A stretch of 64,000 bases of DNA. Source: a virus. The stretch lies in IMG/VR virus record IMGVR_UViG_3300048583_000043, positions 1-64,000 of that record. One strand, written 5' to 3'. Positions within the stretch are counted from its first letter, which is position 1. Every line of letters starts with the position of its first letter. Below the pieces are notes generated by a model that saw nothing but the letters and a program-made list of their open reading frames with translations, did not search any database and had not been told where the DNA came from. Shown here one piece after another: positions 18,163-25,403 of this stretch. The position numbers and the translations under genes were made by a program.

Positions 18163-18819
18163 TTATTTACCCATCATTTTCATCACAACAGGAAAAGCAG
18201 GAAGCAAAACTTTCTTAATCTCTCTAGCCATTAAAACATGCTCCCATTGTGTAACGCCCGGGTCATCTCTCACTTCTAGATAGTGAATCCAAGAGCGGAG
18301 AGTACCATTTACATAAAGAGTAGACATAGTCAACCCTTCTGGGAGAATTACACGGGCACATTCTTTAGCAACACCTGCTGCCCTAAGCTTTTTGTAGCAG
18401 TTTGAGATATTTTCCCTGGTGTCTTTAGCAATGAGATTGAACAATTCCATAACACCACCGGACAAAGTGTCTGTGCTGTTTTGTCTATTTTTGGTATCTT
18501 GCTCTCTGGCTTCCCTTTCAGTAAATTCAATTTCATCTGAATAACGTTGTGAGAATTCTTGAAACGAGAAACTGCGATGACGCAATAGTTGACGTGTAAT
18601 ATCTCTAGGGGCTTTTACTTCTACTACAGCATTTACCATTTCAAAAATGGACCAGTGCTTATTACGGATGCAGTATGACAGGAGTCTTTCTGTATCAGGA
18701 TTAAGTTGATTAGAAGGGTTGCTTACACGAGCACAGAAAGCCACCAGCCCTTCCGGGCTGGCAGCAGGGATGTCAATAACAGGCTGGGTGAGCCCAACTA
18801 GTTTAGCACTAACTTGCAT
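18163..18819 (-). CDS. thyX: Flavin-dependent thymidylate synthase ThyX
   Basis: A 218-aa ThyX, which methylates dUMP to dTMP using folate, FAD and NAD(P)H. The signature RHRSFSFQEFSQRY (about 80-93) fits the ThyX motif RHRxxSxxxxSxR, and LPEGLTMSTLYVNGTLRSW (about 155-175) is the second conserved block with the substrate-binding Arg. It is translated from ATG overlapping a 47-codon upstream ORF. It supplies dTMP together with the reductase and deaminase-like genes. Confidence 0.94.
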   Translation of the reverse strand: MQVSAKLVGLTQPVIDIPAASPEGLVAFCARVSNPSNQLNPDTERLLSYCIRNKHWSIFEMVNAVVEVKAPRDITRQLLRHRSFSFQEFSQRYSDEIEFTEREAREQDTKNRQNSTDTLSGGVMELFNLIAKDTRENISNCYKKLRAAGVAKECARVILPEGLTMSTLYVNGTLRSWIHYLEVRDDPGVTQWEHVLMAREIKKVLLPAFPVVMKMMGK

Positions 18820-18952
18820 TTAAAACTTTCTCAATTTCATCTTTTAAACGTACAAGGGTTTGACGAAATTCTTCTTCGGCACTTTTAATTCTAGGGGCAG
18901 CCCCGTTAATTTCTTTAAGAACGAGAAATAAAGGTTTGTATTTACGTTTCAT
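18809..18952 (-). CDS. 47-aa basic helical protein
   Basis: Begins MKRKYKPLFLVLKEIN and continues as a charged helix to its stop, which overlaps the thyX start. Its ATG lies inside the end of the upstream membrane peptide gene. Small size and coupling to thyX suggest a real gene of unknown role. Confidence 0.55.
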   Translation of the reverse strand: MKRKYKPLFLVLKEINGAAPRIKSAEEEFRQTLVRLKDEIEKVLNAS

Positions 18953-19013
18953 CAAGCATAAACCACACTACTACAATTCCTAAAATAACGAGAATTAGAA
19001 AAACTGAATCCAT
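18942..19013 (-). CDS. 23-aa membrane peptide
   Basis: ATG overlaps the exonuclease stop (TAATG). The peptide is a single hydrophobic helix (VFLILVILGIVVVWFML) with an acidic end (DET). It is one of several very short, start/stop-coupled ORFs in this unit. Confidence 0.5.
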   Translation of the reverse strand: MDSVFLILVILGIVVVWFMLDET

Positions 19014-19786
19014 TAATTAACCTGATTTGTGAGAATTTTTTCATTTTTCTTAGCGACACTATACCTACCTCTACCCCAACTACCACAGTTGTTACACTGA
19101 TAACGATGATAAACACCAGAATTGGTTCTGGCATAACCACGCCATTGAATGTCATGTGAGCCACATTTAGGGCAACTAACTTCAGTAGTTTCACTAGCAT
19201 AAATAGTAAGATTGGGGTGCTTTGTGTCCCAAGGTCGGAGACGATAATAAAGTTCTTCAAGAGCAAGAACATCAACAATGTTATACTCTTTCATCTCTGC
19301 CCATGCTGCATCATTGCCACGAAGGCATTCTAGCCACAGTTCAAAGCCGGGAAACTTCTTATGCCCTCCTTTTTTTGTGGTTAGATTAAGAACATTAGAA
19401 AGGTATTCAAGAGAATTGGACGGGAATCTAAATTCTCTCTTAGCAATTTTATAGGTGTCAATAACTTTTACAGGAGAAGGGGGTTTGATACCATGAACCA
19501 AAGCTCTCGCTCTAATTTCTTTCATATCAAATTCTTCACCATTATGTGCAATTACAATATCAGCTTGATCAATAAAATAGCATAGTTTCTGAATGATGTC
19601 TTTGTCGTTTTCTTTACGATTTTCTTCGTAATGAATAACACCATCATCTAACCACTTAGCACAGAAAGACATGATGTGACCATGTTCCTTCACTTGCTTA
19701 GGGGAAATGTTTTCTTTAAAGAATTTCCAAACTAGCGCCACCTTAGGCGCCACCTCAATATCTAGAAATAAAATTTTACTTGCCAT
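19013..19786 (-). CDS. DEDD-type 3'-5' exonuclease with C-terminal zinc ribbon
   Basis: A 257-aa RNase H-like exonuclease. The catalytic motifs are visible: LFLDIEVAP (about 6-14), IVIAHNGEEFDMKEI (about 76-90) and YNIVDVLALEELY (about 172-184). A zinc ribbon follows (CPKCG at about 207 and CNNCG at about 231). Such proteins process nucleic acid ends, possibly RNA primers or host DNA. It is followed on the minus strand by the 23-aa membrane peptide, and a free HNH gene precedes it. Confidence 0.85.
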   Translation of the reverse strand: MASKILFLDIEVAPKVALVWKFFKENISPKQVKEHGHIMSFCAKWLDDGVIHYEENRKENDKDIIQKLCYFIDQADIVIAHNGEEFDMKEIRARALVHGIKPPSPVKVIDTYKIAKREFRFPSNSLEYLSNVLNLTTKKGGHKKFPGFELWLECLRGNDAAWAEMKEYNIVDVLALEELYYRLRPWDTKHPNLTIYASETTEVSCPKCGSHDIQWRGYARTNSGVYHRYQCNNCGSWGRGRYSVAKKNEKILTNQVN

Positions 19787-20237
19787 AAAGTCTCCAGCCT
19801 TTGTGATGCGGCCTTTGCTTAAGAATAACTTTGCTTATGTTAGCTTGTGTTAAACTATTTAATCTACAAAACTCGCTTAATCCTGTGAACGTATAAATCT
19901 TTCCTTCTGGACTTATTAAAGTGTAAGTACCTCTCCCTGCCCTTCCTGCATTGTCTTCTCGGCTAAGCCATCTAAGATTAGACAGGTCATTGTTTAATTT
20001 ATTATTGTCAATGTGGTCTACAGTTTCAAGATTTAAAGGGTTTGGTATAAATGATTGTGCTAGTAACCTGTGCAACAGAGTTGCTTTATTATCAATTTTA
20101 ATTGTCAAATACCCAAACATGTTAGGCCAGGGTTTTAAAAATTTTTGTCTTTTCTTAGAAAAGACTTTTCCATTTGAGTACACTACATAGTTTTCAATGT
20201 CTAGGATGAGAATTCTAGAATGTGGGTGCAATATCAA
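19776..20237 (-). CDS. Free-standing HNH homing endonuclease
   Basis: A 153-aa protein with a NUMOD4-like beginning (VVYSNGKVFSKKRQKFL), the HNH core TVDHIDNNKLNNDLSNLRW (about 74-92) and a C-terminal helix-turn-helix-like part (TGLSEFCRLNSLTQANISK). It lies between the nucleotidyltransferase-like gene and the exonuclease, overlapping both ends, and looks like a mobile insertion between them. The TTG at 20,237 is the first possible start; the true start may lie further in. Confidence 0.82.
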   Translation of the reverse strand: MILHPHSRILILDIENYVVYSNGKVFSKKRQKFLKPWPNMFGYLTIKIDNKATLLHRLLAQSFIPNPLNLETVDHIDNNKLNNDLSNLRWLSREDNAGRAGRGTYTLISPEGKIYTFTGLSEFCRLNSLTQANISKVILKQRPHHKGWRLYGK

Positions 20238-20733
20238 CCTCTCTTTTCCAAGGACTCTTTTTGTAAGAGTAATACCCCATACTTAACCAGACAAGATGGT
20301 TTAAATACATTGAAATGTCTTCTTTTGGCATGACATTAGGAGAACGTTTATTAATATATTTTGCGTAGAACCAGTCAGGGATGCTCATCCAAGCAGCTTT
20401 AAAATCTAAGTATTGCTCTCTTAAAGAAATTTGGATTTTAGTGTTTAAGAATGATTTCTCTAAAATACGAACAGTTGTGCAATCTTGATAGTCTTTATCT
20501 TCTAAGATTCTCCAACCTTCTGCAACAAGTTTTTTTAGTAGAGGTTTAGAATACTCTACAGCTACATCCCAGTCAGAACTTTGTAGGTGAATTTTTTCTA
20601 AATTTTCACCCCATTTACTACGACTCCCATAGACAAAATAATCATGCCCCTCTAGAGATTTTCTAATAATTTCTGTCACCCTTGTGTCAGGCAAATACAT
20701 TTCAAAAGAGATGTCATCTAAATTGTCGATCAT
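20215..20733 (-). CDS. Nucleotidyltransferase-fold protein
   Basis: A 172-aa protein with the pol-beta-like nucleotidyltransferase pattern: YFVYGSRSKWG (about 32-42) followed by SDWDVAVEY (about 53-61), where the two Asp would bind metal. A third acidic position may lie in KIQISLREQ. Relatives are seen in large phages without firm function; target and nucleotide are unknown. Confidence 0.6.
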   Translation of the reverse strand: MIDNLDDISFEMYLPDTRVTEIIRKSLEGHDYFVYGSRSKWGENLEKIHLQSSDWDVAVEYSKPLLKKLVAEGWRILEDKDYQDCTTVRILEKSFLNTKIQISLREQYLDFKAAWMSIPDWFYAKYINKRSPNVMPKEDISMYLNHLVWLSMGYYSYKKSPWKREVDIAPTF

Positions 20734-21070
20734 TTAAAATCCCTTCTAATGTTGATCGAAGTTCTTCCTTGCCAGCATATTTCATAAGGAGTCTGCACCC
20801 TGAATAGATGATTTTACGAGCATCGTATGTCTTATCAACTCCGACCTTAATCCCCCATCTCCAACAGGCTTTAAGAATGTTAGCTAGGTGAAATGAATCA
20901 CCTAGCCAATGCTTGTCTGATTTGTATTCAATCAGGTCATTAAGGGTTTCAGAGAAAAGAGGAAGGTCGTAATAAGATTGCGGGCCCCCATCAGGGACGT
21001 TAGGTGACAACGTCTTCTGAGGCTCTGTAGAACGGAAAGTCGACTCCTTTAGTAACTGCGTCTCTGACAT
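20714..21070 (-). CDS. Protein of unknown function, DUF3310-like pattern
   Basis: A 118-aa protein. Residues about 60-105 (FHLANILKACWRWGIKVG, then YDARKIIYSGCRLLMK) resemble the small phage family that includes DUF3310 (leucine/Asn helix, R-G-K, then a D-x-x-K-A helix), but the match is loose. It overlaps its neighbours by short stretches. Confidence 0.5.
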   Translation of the reverse strand: MSETQLLKESTFRSTEPQKTLSPNVPDGGPQSYYDLPLFSETLNDLIEYKSDKHWLGDSFHLANILKACWRWGIKVGVDKTYDARKIIYSGCRLLMKYAGKEELRSTLEGILNDRQFR

Positions 21071-21263
21071 ATTTTACACCTTTACGTTTTACTAAGGAAA
21101 CAATACGAGCCATGTTGGTTCTGTCTTCCATAGAGAATTGATCTGCATATTCCTGAGCAGCAGCAGGGCCCTGGTCTTCATACGTGTTATAGAACATTAC
21201 AGCACGATTATAAGCTTGGAGGGGTTTGTGAGCGATGTCGTCAAAACGATCAACTTTGTTCAT
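21000..21263 (-). CDS. Small protein of unknown function
   Basis: An 87-aa protein beginning MNKVDRFDDIAHKPLQAYNR. The ATG at 21,263 follows AAAGGTGCTA and lies within the end of the HNH gene. It overlaps the next gene by 71 bases, which is long but still plausible. No family recognised. Confidence 0.5.
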   Translation of the reverse strand: MNKVDRFDDIAHKPLQAYNRAVMFYNTYEDQGPAAAQEYADQFSMEDRTNMARIVSLVKRKGVKYVRDAVTKGVDFPFYRASEDVVT

Positions 21264-21639
21264 TAGCACCTTTCATTAAGCGTTCTTGTTTAGTCTTTTC
21301 ATTATGGCATGAAGAACACAGAACTTGCAAATTCTCTTCTTCACAGTATAACCTGTTTACAAAATCATCCCATCCACTAAACCCTGTAACAGGGTCTACA
21401 ACAGGGATACGATGATCTACAAAGACATTCTTTTTTCTTTTCCCATCAACAATAATACTGTTAGTCACTGTTTCTTTACAACCATTGCAAAGATAGTATC
21501 CACGAGATACACGGGCTTTTTTTAATGTCTCTGATATTGGCTTCCAAAATCTAGAAGCCCTCCTTAAATGCCCTTTGACAAAAGCTACAAATTGGGCTTC
21601 GGTCATTGTATTAGAAGATCTAGTCTTCTCTTTTGTCAA
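21250..21639 (-). CDS. HNH endonuclease
   Basis: A 129-aa protein with a complete HNH/zinc finger arrangement: CNGC (about 50), VDHRIPVVDP (about 74) and LQVLCSSCHNEKTKQER (about 104-120). It differs from the NUMOD-type homing nucleases in this genome and resembles short phage HNH proteins that may act in recombination or host DNA breakdown. The TTG at 21,639 overlaps the previous stop (TTGA); an ATG at 21,606 is an alternative start. Confidence 0.8.
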   Translation of the reverse strand: MTKEKTRSSNTMTEAQFVAFVKGHLRRASRFWKPISETLKKARVSRGYYLCNGCKETVTNSIIVDGKRKKNVFVDHRIPVVDPVTGFSGWDDFVNRLYCEEENLQVLCSSCHNEKTKQERLMKGANEQS

Positions 21640-21818
21640 AACAAGTCTTTACGAACCGAAGGAGAAACATAAAAAGGGCTTTGTGTAACCACTGTGTACA
21701 TTTTCTTTTCTTTTAATGCAAAGAGGATTTCTGCAAGAGACTCAATAGAATGAGTTTCTTTGTTCCAACTATTTAAAAGCATGGTTAAGTCTTGTAAGTC
21801 TAAGTTTTTTAAGTTCAT
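21636..21818 (-). CDS. Small protein of unknown function
   Basis: A 60-aa protein (MNLKNLDLQDLTMLLNSW) with leucine-rich helices. It begins inside the metallophosphoesterase stop (TTATGAA) and ends in a TTGA overlap with the HNH gene. Not recognised. Confidence 0.5.
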   Translation of the reverse strand: MNLKNLDLQDLTMLLNSWNKETHSIESLAEILFALKEKKMYTVVTQSPFYVSPSVRKDLF

Positions 21819-22459
21819 AACACTCTTTCCATTTTATCAAAATCAAAATCAACCCAATCTAGTTCTCCTAGACATTGGAAGGTAGTTCCGTTAATCTTTT
21901 GCGTTTTGGTTTTATGCCAATGACCAAAGAACCAATATTTAGGCTGATGAAGACGAAAGATTTTTTCTAAACGATAACCAGTTCGTGTAATCACCGGACC
22001 ACCAAATTCAGGGTTGTGTAGCCCCATAGCAATTGGAACAGTGTGTGGGGCATCATGAGAGATGATTACTTGAGGTTTATTTTTATAAACAATTTCCTCA
22101 ATTTCGTCAAACTCATTTTGAGATAATTCTTCGTTAAACCACCAAGTTTCCTTTTCCCTGCGATGAAAATAGTCAATGGACCAAGCTCCGCTAATGTAAA
22201 CAAGAGATTGACTTTCAATATAACCTTTTCTACCTAAAAAGTTTGGAAAATCATCTTGACAAATCCTAGGGGCATCGTGATTTCCATGAATAAATTTATG
22301 AGAGGGTTTTTCATCAAATTCATACATAAGCGTGTGATCTTTTTCGGCATCAAATCCTACACCCATATCTCCTAATTGGATTGAGGAATCTGAGTGTTCA
22401 ATTAGATTTAGATATTGCCTGTACAACCCATGAACATCACCAATAATTCTAGTGATCAT
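21815..22459 (-). CDS. Calcineurin-like metallophosphoesterase
   Basis: A 214-aa phosphoesterase. The metal-binding motifs appear in order: IGDVHG (about 5-10), LGDMGVGF (about 30), FIHGNHDAPR (about 57), VIISHDAPH (about 132) and WFFGHWHKTK (about 178). Substrate is unknown; phage members can act on phosphoproteins, nucleotides or tRNA ends. The ATG at 22,459 is chosen because AAAAAGGGACCGGAA precedes it and the domain begins immediately. Confidence 0.88.
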   Translation of the reverse strand: MITRIIGDVHGLYRQYLNLIEHSDSSIQLGDMGVGFDAEKDHTLMYEFDEKPSHKFIHGNHDAPRICQDDFPNFLGRKGYIESQSLVYISGAWSIDYFHRREKETWWFNEELSQNEFDEIEEIVYKNKPQVIISHDAPHTVPIAMGLHNPEFGGPVITRTGYRLEKIFRLHQPKYWFFGHWHKTKTQKINGTTFQCLGELDWVDFDFDKMERVL

Positions 22460-22637
22460 TTCCGGTCCCTTTTTCTGACACGTAATTTTGCCAGAAATCT
22501 TTGATGTGTTGTGGCACTTCATCATAAGTAGAAATAATCTCTACAAACCTTTTAAGAGAAATCCTACGCTGCTCTTTAAGGGCATGAATCTCTCCATAAC
22601 GTTCTTTAATATATTCAGTGGCAATTTTATTGCTCAT
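22449..22637 (-). CDS. Small protein of unknown function
   Basis: A 62-aa helical, charged protein (IKERYGEIHALKEQRRISL) overlapping both the exonuclease end and the phosphoesterase start. Not recognised; coupling suggests it is expressed with them. Confidence 0.5.
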   Translation of the reverse strand: MSNKIATEYIKERYGEIHALKEQRRISLKRFVEIISTYDEVPQHIKDFWQNYVSEKGTGNDH

Positions 22638-23983
22638 CGTTTTTAGGCACCTTCCATTTTACATAACCGTTGTCATCTTTTTCTCTAATCATCCACATTA
22701 AATCTGCTTGTTCTCTAAAAACATCTTGCCAATTGTCTTGATAAAAATTAACATACAACTCAGCTACAGATTCATAACATTCTCTAGATGATTCGCAATC
22801 TTTTAACCTAGTGTAGGCGAAAGCAGCGCCACGTCCTTTTAAACCTCCTACATTATCTACAGAGTCTCCCATGATCATTTGGGCATAGAAAAATTTATCT
22901 CCTGTTCCAAATAACTTTTTAGGAGATTTAAGATCTAGAGTGCCTAAGGGTTCTACAAATATAGGGCCAATTGAGGCTTGTTTTCCACATTCCCACGAAT
23001 AGTGCCATCCTGGGCATTGTCTCACATCTTTATCTCTAGAACAAATTATAGTCTCTTTAAAAGGTTTTACATAAGGTGGCTCAAAGTTTAACCTAGCAAA
23101 TTCTTTAAAATAAGTTTTTGCTGCTGTATCGTAAGCAAGGGCAGCTTCTTCGATGTTGAGGAAGTTACCTAAAAATAAAAGTTTATTATCAACCCTTATA
23201 GAAGATTCCCATTTATTTTTTCCAGAGTGCCAAGATACGCCTTTATAACCAGATTTAGAATTTTTTTGTCCTGCGCTATTATGCCTATTTTGTTGTTCTG
23301 TGCAGATGCGAAGGTTGTATTTTCTGTTATCTAATTTATCACCATTAATATGATCGACTACATAACCTTGTGGATCTCCTAAAATAAGACGATGAAGAGC
23401 AGTAACCTTACGAGTTTCGTTTCTTCCTGTATCATTGACTAAATATCCATTTGACAATGACCAATTTATAGAAGAATATTTTAGCCAGTCTTCATAGTCT
23501 ATGAGAAAGTGTCCCCCACTAAAAGGAACTTTTACACCATATTCTTTAGCTGTGTCAATTTGATACACACAAAGAGCATCGTCTGCTTCAATACCCTCTT
23601 CATTTACTACAACATTGTAATTAGTCATTGCATGGGTGATAAGGTTTTTGAAGTGGAAGGGTTTGGTGGTTTTTCTATTTCCTTTGTAATCTTTTTGTTT
23701 TGCTGCTTCAAACCTAAAATTGTCTACAAAGGGAACAGGGGGTTTTTCTTCCCGCTGTCTGTTTTTATTCAGAACAGAATTAATGTATTTGGTGTTTGTC
23801 ATGAAAAGGAGGGGGGCTTGTGTCCCCCCTACCTCATCACAAATTTGAGCAATACGATTATCAAATAACTCTTTACAAAAATCCCATTCTGATACGTCTA
23901 ATTGTCCATCCACGGTTTTTTCTGACGAAAAACCAATCTCGTAAAGAAGGACATCAACAGTCTACCAATGGCGTCATCGTCAT
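22627..23983 (-). CDS. 5'-3' exonuclease (FEN/T7 gp6-like) with in-frame HNH-AP2 insertion and a frameshifted start
   Basis: Flap-type exonuclease for primer removal and DNA breakdown. Core motifs are EGIEADDALCVYQ, ETIICSRDKDVRQ and MGDSVDNVGGL. Between TAKEYG and ETIICSRDKD an HNH-AP2 unit of about 160 residues is read through without a stop (23,056-23,535). The best start, ATG at 23,983 after GGAGGTGAACA, reads MTMTPLVDC and then meets TGA; skipping one T continues as DVLLYEIGF, the expected N-terminal Asp motif. Without a shift the first in-frame start is GTG at 23,913, which would lose that motif. The shift may be real, programmed or a sequence error. Confidence 0.82.
23056..23535 (-). 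mobile_element. HNH-AP2 endonuclease unit inserted inside the exonuclease gene
   Basis: The inserted segment looks like a whole free-standing HNH-AP2 protein: a start-like VKVPFSGGHFLIDYEDW, the HNH core YVVDHINGDKLDNRKYNLR, and an AP2 DNA-binding region SGYKGVSWHSGKNKWESSI ending in EFARLNFE. It keeps the host frame on both sides. I see no intein signs (no Cys/Ser at the left edge, no His-Asn at the right edge) and no room for a group I intron core. Boundaries are estimated to within a few codons. Confidence 0.75.
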
Positions 23984-24120
23984 TGTTCACCTCCATTTCT
24001 TTCGTACCCGGTTAGCCAAGACCAATTATATCCACGTTGAATACGAAAAATGGCGTGGTTGGTCACTTTAAAACCTTTTACAGGTCTCCATTCTTCATCA
24101 GTATCAATGAGAGGGGTCAA
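23980..24120 (-). CDS. 46-aa protein between ssDNA-binding and exonuclease genes
   Basis: TTG at 24,120 follows GGAG at about nine bases; the product reads TPLIDTDEEWRPVKGF and ends YERNGGEQ, with its stop overlapping the exonuclease ATG (ATGA). A TTG at 24,135 would add five residues. Tight coupling and sensible composition support translation. Function unknown. Confidence 0.5.
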   Translation of the reverse strand: MTPLIDTDEEWRPVKGFKVTNHAIFRIQRGYNWSWLTGYERNGGEQ

Positions 24121-24138
24121 ATGTTTTTGCTCCAAAAA

Positions 24139-24798
24139 CTACCATTCTTTTTCATCGTCTTTTAACACCTCTTCTTTTGTTTCTCCAAGGGCCATTTGCA
24201 GAGCACTACCCGGATAGTCTACAGCCTTCTTAATTTTGTTCTGTAGCCATTCAGGGAATGTGTTAAACACTTCTACATTAGGTTGGTAGAAGTCAAAAGT
24301 GATGGCAGGGTTTTTAAGCTCTACAGCCTTCTGTGCATCTTTAGGACGCATGGCTGTAACATCACTAACACGATCATAAATACGATCAACATCAGGACGT
24401 TTATCAGGACTATTGATCACAGTGACTACACAGGGTGCGCCTAGTAGTTGCGACCAATCTCCTTTGTGTTTGCCCTCAGCATCAAGGGCATAGTAACGTG
24501 CTGTAGATTTAGCCTTGTCTGCTTTTAGTGACAGGAAGGTGAAATTTTCACTGATCCAACGTGGTTTGGTCTCATCAGGTTCACCATCTTCACCGGGCAT
24601 GAACTCATCAAGAAGTTCGTAGGTGAGGTCAACCTCTAGAGCAGGAGGCTTCTCTTGCCCCTTGTAGGGGCGCTGTGGCTGTGTTCCTAGGAGGACAATA
24701 CGAACCAGACGGGCTGGATAGGCTCCCGGAGGAATGTTGGGAGCAGGGGGTCGGTTGGAGGCAGGGCTTGGGAGTTTTGATGCGTTTAATCCGAGCAT
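24139..24798 (-). CDS. Probable single-stranded DNA-binding protein
   Basis: A 219-aa protein beside the polymerase and exonuclease genes, where podoviruses carry their ssDNA-binding protein. It has a Pro-rich start (NRPPAPNIPPGAYPARL), an OB-fold-like beta region (YELLDEF through CVVTVINSP) and a very acidic C-terminus (EVLKDDEKEW) like the tails of SSB proteins that recruit replication partners. The call rests on context and composition. Confidence 0.6.
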   Translation of the reverse strand: MLGLNASKLPSPASNRPPAPNIPPGAYPARLVRIVLLGTQPQRPYKGQEKPPALEVDLTYELLDEFMPGEDGEPDETKPRWISENFTFLSLKADKAKSTARYYALDAEGKHKGDWSQLLGAPCVVTVINSPDKRPDVDRIYDRVSDVTAMRPKDAQKAVELKNPAITFDFYQPNVEVFNTFPEWLQNKIKKAVDYPGSALQMALGETKEEVLKDDEKEW

Positions 24799-24806
24799 AT
24801 GTTTCC

Positions 24807-25403
24807 TTAATTATTCATTTCATTGTTGTAAGCTTCTAAAGCTTCTTGTTCTGTGTTAAATCTTCCTATAAAAATATGTTTTTTATTTCTTTTAATTTGA
24901 GCCAGCCACTTATTTCTCCTCTTGTCCCAAGAAACTCCTTTATGACTTGAAGAATAGAAAACTGGTCTTACAACCTCTGTAACACCTGTAATGTCTTTCC
25001 ACCTAAAACCGGACCTGATGTTTGAGACTGTTTGAGGAGATATGTTATATTTTTTAGAAATCTCTCTGCCTGTTAGAAGAGGCAAGTCTTTTAACAATTC
25101 TAAAAGGTCTTCGTCTTTTAAAATTCTATTACCTTTTCTACTGTTTTCGCCTCTTGACAAGAGTTGGAGATTATTAATCTTATTATTTGTTTTGTCCCCG
25201 TCAATATGGTCTACAGTCATTTTAGGAGGAATTGGTCCTTTAAAGAACTCCCAAATAAACCTGTGTAACAAAGTTTGATTGGGTTTTCCGTAACCTTCGG
25301 AAAGAGATACACAAAGATAGCCACTTTTTTTAGGAAAACTTTTTAAAATTTTCCCCCTATGTCCTATAACTTTTCCACATAATGTTGCTGAGTAATTACC
25401 CAT
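24807..25403 (-). CDS. Free-standing HNH-AP2 homing endonuclease next to the polymerase
   Basis: A 198-aa protein with HNH core MTVDHIDGDKTNNKINNL (about 60-77), a helix-turn-helix (LTGREISKKYNISPQTVSN, about 113-131) and a C-terminal AP2 domain (SSHKGVSWDKRRNKWLAQI). Its ATG overlaps the polymerase stop in ATGGGTAA. It is probably a mobile gene that cleaves intron- or gene-less alleles of the polymerase locus in competing phages. Confidence 0.85.
   Translation of the reverse strand: MGNYSATLCGKVIGHRGKILKSFPKKSGYLCVSLSEGYGKPNQTLLHRFIWEFFKGPIPPKMTVDHIDGDKTNNKINNLQLLSRGENSRKGNRILKDEDLLELLKDLPLLTGREISKKYNISPQTVSNIRSGFRWKDITGVTEVVRPVFYSSSHKGVSWDKRRNKWLAQIKRNKKHIFIGRFNTEQEALEAYNNEMNN

Noticed and set aside
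22627-23913. Intein in the exonuclease
   Set aside because: The inserted segment has an HNH core but no Cys/Ser at the left edge, no His-Asn at the right edge and no splicing blocks; it resembles a free HNH-AP2 protein.
23954-23956. TGA as selenocysteine codon at the exonuclease start
   Set aside because: The frame after the TGA does not continue the protein; the homologous frame is +1. No SECIS-like hairpin was looked for or expected in this family.
19776-25403. Insertion sequences
   Set aside because: No transposase, terminal inverted repeats or target duplications were seen; the mobile genes are homing endonucleases.
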